Program-made: the position numbers and the translations under genes
Assembly: GCA_021810175.1 (NCBI GenBank)
Contig: JAJZJJ010000195.1
Location: forward strand, 1 to 6,145
Source of the DNA: Acidobacteriota bacterium
Lineage (GTDB): Bacteria; Acidobacteriota; Terriglobia; Terriglobales; Acidobacteriaceae
Reading direction: 5' to 3'
DNA: 6,145 nt
Part shown: one piece after another, positions 1-5,737 of the stretch
How the letters are laid out: every line of letters starts with the position of its first letter
Position numbering within the stretch: the stretch's first letter is position 1
Notes under the pieces: model-generated
What the model was told of the DNA's origin: nothing
What the model saw: the letters and a program-made list of their open reading frames with translations, nothing else
Databases searched by the model: none

Positions 1-27
1 AGTTTGCAAATTCCGAGGGCCCGTGAT

Positions 28-61
28 GAGAACAACGAAGGGCCGCGCGGATATGCGGCCC
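28..61 (-). terminator. Probable rho-independent terminator of the aldolase gene
   Basis: Seven-base perfect inverted repeat: GGGCCGC at 40-46 and GCGGCCC at 55-61, with an 8-base loop. Read on the minus strand it lies about 50 bases after the aldolase stop codon and is followed by a T-rich stretch, TTCGTTGTTCTC. The T tract is interrupted, so termination may be moderate. Bases 1-27 show no recognisable feature. Confidence 0.6.
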
Positions 62-111
62 CTCTGAGCTTCTCGTTCAATTACGAATCGAGCGACGCGA
101 TCGTGCGGGTG

Positions 112-1104
112 TTACATGCCGAAGCGCTCGTGCCACGGGGTGGCGGCTTTCAGCGCCCGGTTCACGTTCTCAATGTTCTTGACGCCATCGTCCTTGAGCC
201 AATTCTCGAAGGCCTTGGCGCCCTGCTTGGCGTAGACGGGGATGCCGTCTTTCCAGGTGGCGCGGCCGCAGAGCACGCCGTTGAACTTGGCGCCGGATTC
301 GGCCGCCAGTTCCAGCGTTTCAATGAAGACGGGATTGGAGACGCCCGCCGAAAGATAAATGAAGGGCTTGGTCGAAGCCTCCGCCGCCTTGCGGAAAAGA
401 TGCAGCGCTTCTTCCTTCGAATATGCGGCTGTGCCTTTGAATGCCTTGGTGCCGGCGACAAACTCCATTTGAATCGGCACTTCCATCTTGAGCACATCGA
501 CGCCATAGCGCTCATCGCAGAAGTCCGCGGTCGCGCGCGTGACGATCTCAGGCTTTTTCTTCGCGTAGGCAACCGACTTTTCATCGCCGCCCTCGGCGTC
601 ATAGCCGACGATTTCCAGGAAGAATGCAATGTCGTGGGCGCGGCATTCATCGCCAATGCGCTCAATGAAGGCGTACTTTACGTCGTTGATTTCCTTTTTC
701 TCGAACGGCGTGTAGTAGAGCAGCACCTTGACCGCGTCCGCGCCTTCATGCTGGATGCGACGCACCGACCAGTGGTCGAGCAGGTCGGGCAACCGGCCCG
801 GTTCCGCTGCGTCATAGCCGGTCTTCTCGTAGGCCAGCAGCAGGCCCTTGCCGTTGCGATGCTTGGCGGCGGGCAGTCCAAATTCAGGATCGAGCAGAAT
901 GGCCGAGGCGTGGCGGGTCAGGACTTCCGTTACCAACGTCTTGAATTCAACCAGGGCATGGCCGTCGACCGGAGAGCCTTTTTCCTTGGCCAGAGACTTT
1001 TGCAGGGAACCGCGTTGATCCATGGCGGCGGCGGCGATTACGCCCCGCTCATCGGAGAGGGCTTTCATGCCGGCCAGTTTGCCGGGGGTCAGCTTCATCG
1101 TCAT
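112..1104 (-). CDS. lacD: Class I tagatose/fructose-1,6-bisphosphate aldolase (LacD family)
   Basis: Cytoplasmic aldolase of 330 residues, the usual LacD length. The family cleaves tagatose-1,6-bisphosphate, and often fructose-1,6-bisphosphate, into DHAP and glyceraldehyde-3-phosphate through a lysine Schiff base. Visible family motifs are AAAAMDQRGSL (24-34), LDPEFGLPA (71-79), DAVKVLLYY (123-131), FFLEIVGYD (161-169), DVLKMEVPI (203-211) and LSAGVSNPVFIETL (251-264). By alignment with the characterised streptococcal enzyme (Lys205 and Glu163, recalled) the Schiff-base lysine is Lys206 and the acid/base glutamate is Glu164. AAGGAG at 1108-1113 lies 3 bases before the ATG at 1104 but 9 bases before a second in-frame ATG at 1098, so the true start may be two codons later (MKLTPGKLAG). 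It lies 130 bases after rph on the same strand. No other tagatose or lactose pathway gene is in view, so a glycolytic or gluconeogenic fructose-bisphosphate role is as likely as a lac role. Confidence 0.92.
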   Translation of the reverse strand: MTMKLTPGKLAGMKALSDERGVIAAAAMDQRGSLQKSLAKEKGSPVDGHALVEFKTLVTEVLTRHASAILLDPEFGLPAAKHRNGKGLLLAYEKTGYDAAEPGRLPDLLDHWSVRRIQHEGADAVKVLLYYTPFEKKEINDVKYAFIERIGDECRAHDIAFFLEIVGYDAEGGDEKSVAYAKKKPEIVTRATADFCDERYGVDVLKMEVPIQMEFVAGTKAFKGTAAYSKEEALHLFRKAAEASTKPFIYLSAGVSNPVFIETLELAAESGAKFNGVLCGRATWKDGIPVYAKQGAKAFENWLKDDGVKNIENVNRALKAATPWHERFGM

Positions 1105-1234
1105 ACACTCCTTATTTTTTTATCTTGTGGGGGTCTGTGGGTTGTCCAGGCCTCGAGAGGCCAAGTCCATCATTCCAGTTCCATCGTCTTCATTTTAATT
1201 TTACGCTGGGACGACAATCCCGTCGTGACACGCG

Positions 1235-1987
1235 TCATGGTCGGACCGGATTCGCGAGCGCCGCCTGCTGGGCCTGTACCAGCTCGCGCGTACCGCGCGC
1301 GGCGAGATCGAGCAGCGCGAAATGCCGATCGCGGGAGAAGGTGTTGTGTTCCGCGGTAGCCTGCACCTCGACGAAATCGCCGGTGCTGGTCATCACGACA
1401 TTCATATCGACATCGGCGCGGGCATCTTCCTCATAGGCCAGATCGAGCAGCGGCGTACCGTCCACAATGCCCACGCTGATGGCGGCGATGAGATGCCGGA
1501 TGGGCGAAGCGGCGAGGACTTTTGCGGCCACCAGTCGATCGACAGCCAGCCCCAGAGCCACGGCGGCGCCAGTGATGGCGGCGGTGCGGGTGCCTCCGTC
1601 GGCCTGCAGGACATCGCAATCCAGAATGATGGTGCGCTCGCCGAGTGCCTTCAGGTCGACAGCGGCGCGCAGACTGCGGCCAATCAGACGCTGAATCTCA
1701 TGCGTGCGCCCGCCCACCTTGCCACGTTCACTTTCCCGGGGAGTACGAGTCAGCGTGGCGCGCGGCAGCATTCCATATTCGGCGGTGACCCAGCCCTGGC
1801 CGCGATTGCGCAGCCAGCCGGGCACGCCAGTTTCCACGGTGGCGTTGCAAAGCACGCGCGTGTGGCCGAGTTCAATTAGGACCGAGCCTTCGGCGGTGGG
1901 AACGAAATCGACGGTAAGGCGCAGCGGACGAAGCGCATCGATGGCGCGGCCTTCTGGCCGGAAGTAGGTGGAAGCAGGAGCGGACAT
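1235..1987 (-). CDS. rph: Ribonuclease PH
   Basis: Phosphorolytic 3'-5' exoribonuclease that trims the 3' ends of tRNA precursors and rRNA, releasing nucleoside diphosphates; the family forms hexameric rings in the cytoplasm. The 250 residues match the family's full length (about 240-250). Motifs in order: [10 protein letters not shown] (19-28), [14 protein letters not shown] (65-78), [16 protein letters not shown] (93-108), [19 protein letters not shown] (123-141, including the GGTR phosphate-binding loop), [19 protein letters not shown] (170-188) and [15 protein letters not shown] (206-220). The acidic residues Asp188, Asp192 and Asp194 are in the usual region for metal binding. The ATG at 1987 has only a weak GGA six bases upstream; AGGAA lies about 20 bases upstream, too far to serve. 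In many bacteria rph is followed by an XTP/dITP pyrophosphatase gene; here the next gene is the aldolase. No clear terminator separates the two, so partial co-transcription is possible. Confidence 0.96.
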   Translation of the reverse strand: MSAPASTYFRPEGRAIDALRPLRLTVDFVPTAEGSVLIELGHTRVLCNATVETGVPGWLRNRGQGWVTAEYGMLPRATLTRTPRESERGKVGGRTHEIQRLIGRSLRAAVDLKALGERTIILDCDVLQADGGTRTAAITGAAVALGLAVDRLVAAKVLAASPIRHLIAAISVGIVDGTPLLDLAYEEDARADVDMNVVMTSTGDFVEVQATAEHNTFSRDRHFALLDLAARGTRELVQAQQAALANPVRP

Positions 1988-2060
1988 GTGGAATCCATTG
2001 TACGATTCCTGCGAATCTCACATTGGTCAGGCCTCCAGTCGAGATCGGAAAGAGCCTTTT

Positions 2061-2081
2061 TGGGATTGTCCCAGAGTGGGA
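2061..2081. promoter_or_regulatory. Alternating TGGGA / TCCCA / TGGGA half-sites, possible operator
   Basis: TGGGA (2061-2065), TCCCA (2069-2073) and TGGGA (2077-2081) are each separated by three bases, giving two overlapping inverted repeats that share the central arm. The cluster lies about 75 bases upstream of the rph start. It could be a protein-binding operator or two mutually exclusive short hairpins. No known regulator is recognised, and chance remains possible. Confidence 0.25.
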
Positions 2082-2392
2082 AGAGAGTTCCAAAATGGAT
2101 TTGACTGGAAGTTCGCAGTAACTCCTTTATAGGCAACGGATTCGGTGGGGGTGTATGGATGGTGCGGTGTCGTTTTGAAACTGACCCTGCCTTTAGTAAC
2201 GAAGGATCGGAGACGCTGTTCCGAATTAAGTCGTTGTGTCCGTACCGTTAAGAGAGGGGGGCCCAGTTTGGCACGCAACGTGAATACAGAGTGTGCAAGA
2301 ACGGAGCGGAACGGGGATGAAATCCGGTCTGCCGAATCCGAATCGGAGGCCCGTTTTGGACCCATGTGTGGTTGGAGATGATTCCGCTGCAA

Positions 2393-2398
2393 AAGGAG
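2393..2398 (+). promoter_or_regulatory. Strong ribosome binding site of the small membrane ORF
   Basis: AAGGAG with a 6-base spacer to the ATG at 2405. It is the main evidence that this 31-codon frame is translated, since the frame is too short to be judged by length. Confidence 0.6.
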
Positions 2399-2404
2399 AT
2401 TCCC

Positions 2405-2500
2405 ATGACGTTACTCGACTGGATGTTAATTCCGTCCGCGGCTGCTTGTGTTGTGTTGATTGTGTCCCTGGTGGTGCAAAGCCTACGTCACGAATGGTAA
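2405..2500 (+). CDS. Putative 31-residue single-pass membrane peptide
   Basis: An ORF of 31 codons starting at ATG 2405 and ending at TAA 2498-2500. It is preceded by AAGGAG at 2393-2398, six bases from the ATG, the best Shine-Dalgarno on the plus strand here. The peptide starts MTLLDWM and ends with LRHEW. Residues 8-24 form a continuous hydrophobic segment (Ile, Ala, Cys, Val, Leu with one Pro and two Ser) long enough for one transmembrane helix. Arg28 and His29 follow the segment, so positive-inside reasoning predicts an outside N terminus and a cytoplasmic C terminus. It sits 170 bases upstream of a kinase that has no membrane segment, on the same strand. Its size recalls KdpF-like small membrane subunits, but there is no kdp gene nearby and I claim no homology. 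It could also be a leader peptide or a fortuitous ORF. Confidence 0.55.
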   Translation: MTLLDWMLIPSAAACVVLIVSLVVQSLRHEW

Positions 2501-2670
2501 GACCGGTCCCTTATGTATGGAGAGCGAAGTTCGGCGGATTGAAAACCCTCGCACAACATTCCCAGGGAAACGCCGGAGTGAAAAGACTGAAACGGCAGCG
2601 AAGAACTTGTCCAGAATCGAACCGGACTACGACGCAGAATCCTTAGCAGGTTGTAAGAAATGGAAACCGA
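2501..2670 (+). other. Gap between small ORF and kinase gene, possible leader
   Basis: 170 bases with no credible gene. It opens with an 8-base palindrome GACCGGTC (2501-2508) directly after the small ORF stop. A loose nested fold is possible: CGGCG (2532-2536) with CGCCG (2571-2575), enclosing CCCT (2546-2549) with AGGG (2564-2567). No promoter or terminator is convincing, so the kinase may be read through from the small ORF or have its own unrecognised promoter here. Confidence 0.35.
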
Positions 2671-3603
2671 ATGACGACCATGGCGCTCACCCAGCAGCAG
2701 GATGATTCCAGTCCGAGTCCGCGATTCGCGGCCGGAGAACCCGCCACGACTGTCCGTCATCTGGCGCATGATGTCCAGAATTGGCTTACGGCGCTGCAGG
2801 TATATTGCGACCTGCTGCGCACCTCAGGCGTTGTTGACGATCAGGGGCAACCGTGGATCGACGAGCTATCGAGCGCGGTGGAGCGGGGACATGCGCTGGT
2901 GGATTCGCTGCTGGATTTTGCGCAGTCGGCAGCCTTGTCCCGTCCGTTGGCTCCGCAGGGAGTGGCCGCGCTGCCAACCCTTGACCTGGGCGCCGCGATC
3001 GAACGCAGGCTGCCGCTGCTCCGCCAGATGGCCGGGAACAAGATCCAGGTGGAGATCAAAACAGTGCCCCATGCCGGGGCGACGGCGTTGCGGGAGCCCG
3101 AGTTTGAACGGATCCTGTTGAACCTGGCACGGAATGCGATGGAGGCAATGCCCGGGGGAGGCAAGCTGCGGATTGTCCTCGAGTACGGCCACGCATCGTC
3201 AGGCCGCTGCCTGCTGCTGCGCGTGTCCGACACGGGAAGGGGCATTGCGGCGGAACTCCTGCCTCACATTTTCAGCTCCGGGGTTTCGACGAAACTCGCT
3301 ACGTCCGATGGTCCGCGATCGCGCGGTTTCGGGCTGGCAATTGTACGGGAATTGACGCTGGACGCGGGTGGATCGGTACGAGTCCGTTCCAGACTTGGAC
3401 ACGGGAGTTCCTTTACTGTCGAGTTGCCGCTACTTGAGGAATCGCTTGCGGAATCGCCGCTGGCAAAACCGCGGAGGGCTGCTTCCCATCCCCGCACGCG
3501 ACAACTGGCAGTTGTGTCCGAGATGCCGAAGTCGAACACGGACCGCCCTGCTCATCGCAACAATTGTGACGCCAATCGGAAAGGAACCCGAGTACCATGC
3601 TAA
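2671..3603 (+). CDS. Soluble sensor-less histidine kinase (HisKA-HATPase_c)
   Basis: Two-component histidine kinase of 310 residues with no signal peptide, membrane helix, PAS or GAF region. Only 32 residues precede the phosphoacceptor. The DHp domain starts at the H-box LAHDVQNWLTAL (31-42), with His33 the predicted phosphoacceptor, and runs to about 88. The ATP-binding domain spans about 105-255: N-box NLARNAMEAM (151-160, Asn155), G1 box SDTGRG (186-191), an F-box region around IFSSGVST (200-207) and G2 box RGFGLAIVREL (218-228), ending in GSSFTVELPL (245-254). A basic tail of about 55 residues follows, with no domain I recognise. The ATG at 2671 is the first start after an in-frame TAG at 2644, with a modest GGA at 2662-2664; ATG 2680 is an alternative. 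The stop overlaps the start of the response regulator gene, so that regulator is its obvious partner. The input signal must come through another protein or a cytosolic ligand. Confidence 0.9.
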   Translation: MTTMALTQQQDDSSPSPRFAAGEPATTVRHLAHDVQNWLTALQVYCDLLRTSGVVDDQGQPWIDELSSAVERGHALVDSLLDFAQSAALSRPLAPQGVAALPTLDLGAAIERRLPLLRQMAGNKIQVEIKTVPHAGATALREPEFERILLNLARNAMEAMPGGGKLRIVLEYGHASSGRCLLLRVSDTGRGIAAELLPHIFSSGVSTKLATSDGPRSRGFGLAIVRELTLDAGGSVRVRSRLGHGSSFTVELPLLEESLAESPLAKPRRAASHPRTRQLAVVSEMPKSNTDRPAHRNNCDANRKGTRVPC

Positions 3604-5048
3604 CAGCGACACGCATGTTTACCCCTACCTCCCAAATTCCCCCCGCGGAGCGAGCCAGCATGATGCACGTGCTGGTGGTCGATGACGATACGGCCATCCG
3701 CACCGCTGTTTCCGATATTGCGCGCAACTATGGTTTCGCGGTATCGAGTGTTGAAGATGCCGGTTCCACGCGCGCCGCCCTCAAGGCCCACATGGCCGAC
3801 ATTGTACTGCTCGATCTGAAGTTGCCGGGTGGCGGCGGCCTGCCGCTGGTGGAGGAGATCCGCACCTTGTACCCGGAGACCGTCGTGGTGGTGATGACCG
3901 CCTACGCCACGGTGTCTTCGGCCGTCGAGGCGATGCGCACGGGGGCCAGCGAGTACCTGACGAAGCCCTTCACCATGGACGAATTGACGGATGTGCTGGA
4001 GCGCGCCTCCGAGCGGCGCCATTTCGATACCGAGAGCCGGCGGCTGCGGGAAAAACTTCGCACCTCGGATGGATTCGGCACCCTGGTCGGCCGCAGCCCG
4101 GAGATGGAACGGGTGTACCGCATTCTCTCCAAGGTGGCCCACACCACGCATCCGGTGCTGATCCTGGGTGAAAGCGGAACCGGCAAGGAGATTGTCGCCC
4201 GCACCATCCACTACAACGGACCGAACGCTACGCATCCATTCATTCCCGTAGACTGCGGATCGCTGGTTCCCACCCTGATTGAGAGCGAACTCTTCGGCTA
4301 TGTCAAGGGGGCCTTCACGGGCGCGAACCGCTCCAAGGAAGGACTGCTGGCGACTGCGGAAGGCGGTACCGTTTTTCTGGACGAGATAGGCGAACTGCCG
4401 CTCGATCTGCAGGCAAAGCTGCTGCGTGCGCTGCAGGAAAAAGAGATTCGCCCGATCGGCTCCAATCAGCGGATCCCGATCCACGTCCGCATCCTGGCAG
4501 CCACCAACCGCGACCTGGCGGCGATGGTGGAGCAGGGCAAGTTCCGCAAGGACCTGTTTTTTCGCCTGAATGTCGTGAACGTGAAAGTGCCGGCGCTGCG
4601 CGAGCACCGTTCGGATATCGCATTGCTGGCGGCGCATTTCCTGGAGCGCCGCCGGCGCGAGACAGGGGTTGTCTACACCCTGAGCGACGATGTGCTGCGG
4701 GTGCTTGGCAGCTACGATTGGCCGGGGAACGTCCGCGAACTGGAAAATACGATCGAACGGGCCTGCGCCCTTTCTTCCGGTCCAGTGTTGCATCTGGGAG
4801 ACATGCCCACCCAGTTGCAGGAGTACCGGATGCACTGGCAAACCGTTCCGGAAACCGCGCCCCAGGAAACGATCGGCATGGATTCCAGCATTCTGACGAT
4901 TGCGGAAATGGAAAAGCAGGCCATCCTGAACACCCTGCGCCAGCTGAATGGCGACAAGCTGACGGCGGCGCGACTGCTGGGCATCGGCAAAACGACGCTC
5001 TATCGCAAGCTGAAGGAATACGGCATCTCAGACGAATCTGAGATGTAG
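3597..5048 (+). CDS. NtrC-family sigma-54-dependent response regulator
   Basis: A 483-residue activator with the full REC / AAA+ / Fis-type HTH order; it binds upstream enhancers and uses ATP to open sigma-54 promoters. The receiver domain (about 24-137) has the acidic pocket VVDDD (27-31), phosphoacceptor Asp73 in LLDLKLP, Thr101 and Lys123 (TKPF). The AAA+ domain has Walker A GESGTGKE (191-198), the sigma-54-contacting loop GAFTGA (238-243), Walker [11 protein letters not shown] (258-267), the arginine region [12 protein letters not shown] (316-327) and [10 protein letters not shown] (375-384). The Fis-type HTH is at about 437-477 ([16 protein letters not shown], 457-472). All key residues are present, so it should be active. 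ATG 3597 overlaps the kinase stop by 7 bases (ATGCTAA), with GGAAAGGA at 3578-3585. A second possible start is ATG 3660 with GGAG at 3647-3650, which would drop 21 residues lying before the receiver fold. Its targets are not identifiable here. Confidence 0.95.
   Translation: MLTATRMFTPTSQIPPAERASMMHVLVVDDDTAIRTAVSDIARNYGFAVSSVEDAGSTRAALKAHMADIVLLDLKLPGGGGLPLVEEIRTLYPETVVVVMTAYATVSSAVEAMRTGASEYLTKPFTMDELTDVLERASERRHFDTESRRLREKLRTSDGFGTLVGRSPEMERVYRILSKVAHTTHPVLILGESGTGKEIVARTIHYNGPNATHPFIPVDCGSLVPTLIESELFGYVKGAFTGANRSKEGLLATAEGGTVFLDEIGELPLDLQAKLLRALQEKEIRPIGSNQRIPIHVRILAATNRDLAAMVEQGKFRKDLFFRLNVVNVKVPALREHRSDIALLAAHFLERRRRETGVVYTLSDDVLRVLGSYDWPGNVRELENTIERACALSSGPVLHLGDMPTQLQEYRMHWQTVPETAPQETIGMDSSILTIAEMEKQAILNTLRQLNGDKLTAARLLGIGKTTLYRKLKEYGISDESEM
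5024..5045 (+). other. RNA hairpin over the last codons of the response regulator
   Basis: Perfect 9-base inverted repeat CATCTCAGA (5024-5032) and TCTGAGATG (5037-5045) closed by a 4-base CGAA loop. It ends one base before the TAG stop (5046-5048), so a terminating ribosome would melt it. No T run follows, so it is not a standard intrinsic terminator. Confidence 0.55.
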
Positions 5049-5055
5049 GGAACGC

Positions 5056-5091
5056 GCAGGTTGGAAGGCGCGGTTCTCGCCTTCCACCTGC
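5056..5091 (+). other. Long bulged hairpin in the spacer after the response regulator
   Basis: Arms GCAGGTTGGAAGGCG (5056-5070) and CGCCTTCCACCTGC (5078-5091) pair over 14 base pairs with one bulged T and a 7-base loop. It lies in the 87-base gap between the regulator stop and the next gene, starting 8 bases after the stop. The downstream bases (AGGCCCAGCC) have no T tract. It may stabilise the 3' end of the kinase-regulator message, act as a processing site, or cause partial termination that lowers expression of the gene at 5136. Confidence 0.65.
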
Positions 5092-5135
5092 AGGCCCAGC
5101 CGGAGCACAATCGGAAATCCTGAAGGGGGAATTGC

Positions 5136-5714
5136 ATGACGCAGACCGTGCTGTTGGTTACTGGTATGTCGGGGGCAGAAAATTGCGCTGCCACGATTGG
5201 ACGTCAACTGGGCCTGACCGTCGAGCTGGCCGAGAATCGCCGCGCCGCACTGGCCGCGCTGCGACGCCGCGAATTCTCCGTGATCGTACTGGATGAAAGC
5301 CTGGTGGAGGCCGATCCGGCGGGAGCGGAAGTGCTGTGGCAACAGGCGGGTCTGGCGGTCCCCATCCAAGTCAATCTGGGCATCTCCGGATGCAATCGGA
5401 TCTTACGGGAAGTGCGCGCCGCGTTGCAACGGCGCGACAGGGAACTGTCGCTGGCGATGCGGGCCGCTGTTCAACTGATGGAAGGCGAGATGAACACCAC
5501 CATCACCGGACTGCTGCTGCAAACCCAACTGGCGCTGCAGGAGCCGGCTCTTCCACCTGGAACTGCCGTCAAACTGCGGCAGGTGGTCGAACTGGCCGGC
5601 GTGCTGCGCGACCAACTGCGGCCCCCCCGGCGGCCTGAGGTATTTTTCAAGGATCCGCACCTTTCCAGCCATGGGCCAGGAGACTCGCACACAGCAAAAT
5701 CGACGCTCGATTGA
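5136..5714 (+). CDS. Degenerate receiver / DHp-like protein without phosphoacceptor His
   Basis: A 192-residue protein with strong start support: AAGGGGGA at 5123-5130, five bases before ATG 5136. Residues 4-97 look like a receiver fold: VLLVTGM where receivers have VLVVDDD, then FSVIVLDESLVEADP (47-61) with Asp53 in the phosphoacceptor position, and VPIQVNLG (75-82) near the switch strand. The acidic pair and the conserved Thr and Lys are not evident, so this is a pseudo-receiver. Residues about 98-162 resemble a kinase DHp hairpin: EGEMNTTITGLLLQTQLAL (116-134) aligns with the usual H-E-L-N-N-P-L-T-G pattern, but Gly117 takes the histidine position. A second helix follows at 146-162 and then a tail with no recognised domain. 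There is no ATPase domain. It is downstream of the kinase and regulator on the same strand, so a modulator, dimerisation partner or decoy of that pair is plausible. The domain reading is by eye; the existence of the gene is more certain than its function. Confidence 0.8.
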   Translation: MTQTVLLVTGMSGAENCAATIGRQLGLTVELAENRRAALAALRRREFSVIVLDESLVEADPAGAEVLWQQAGLAVPIQVNLGISGCNRILREVRAALQRRDRELSLAMRAAVQLMEGEMNTTITGLLLQTQLALQEPALPPGTAVKLRQVVELAGVLRDQLRPPRRPEVFFKDPHLSSHGPGDSHTAKSTLD

Positions 5715-5737
5715 AACCGAAGACCAATAATCGAAGA

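Larger units (their letters stand above)
1988..2404. other. Intergenic spacer between divergent units
   Basis: A 417-base stretch between the rph start and the small membrane ORF. It is less GC-rich by eye than the flanking genes. The open frames in it, on either strand, have composition unlike real proteins (Arg/Ser-rich, no motif) and I call none of them. A cluster of alternating TGGGA/TCCCA half-sites lies at 2061-2081. TTGACT (2101-2106) followed 19 bases later by TTTATA (2126-2131) is a poor sigma-70-like pair on the plus strand. TTGGCACG at 2268-2275 matches the -24 half of a sigma-54 promoter, but the -12 half is poor. The spacer must hold the promoters for both directions, yet I cannot place either firmly. 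Confidence 0.5.

Noticed and set aside
1119..1148. TGGACA / GATAAA (18-base spacer) as a minus-strand promoter for the aldolase gene
   Set aside because: The start point would fall inside the Shine-Dalgarno at 1108-1113, so the transcript would lose its ribosome binding site.
1149..1226. Dyads GGCCTC/GAGGCC (1149-1162) and ACGAC/GTCGT (1211-1226) as rph terminators
   Set aside because: On the minus strand neither is followed by a T run, the first has only a 2-base loop, and the second stem is only 5 bp.
4..1359. 451-codon open frame on the plus strand
   Set aside because: It lies almost entirely antisense to the well-supported aldolase gene and has no family motif; it is a long shadow frame caused by high GC.
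2137..2340. 9-base inverted repeat CGGATTCGG (2137-2145) / CCGAATCCG (2332-2340)
   Set aside because: A match of this length about 190 bases apart is expected by chance in a region this size; no other mobile-element sign such as a transposase or target duplication.
2373..2388. TGG...GC with correct sigma-54 spacing just before the small ORF
   Set aside because: Only the GG and GC cores match, and transcription would begin inside the ribosome binding site at 2393-2398.
2027..2392. 121-codon minus-strand frame and the overlapping plus-strand frame 2145-2381
   Set aside because: No motif, no good ribosome binding site, and composition unlike the neighbouring proteins; treated as non-coding spacer.
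3600..4841. 413-codon open frame on the minus strand
   Set aside because: Antisense to the response regulator, whose motifs are complete; rich in His, Arg and Gln with no motif of its own.
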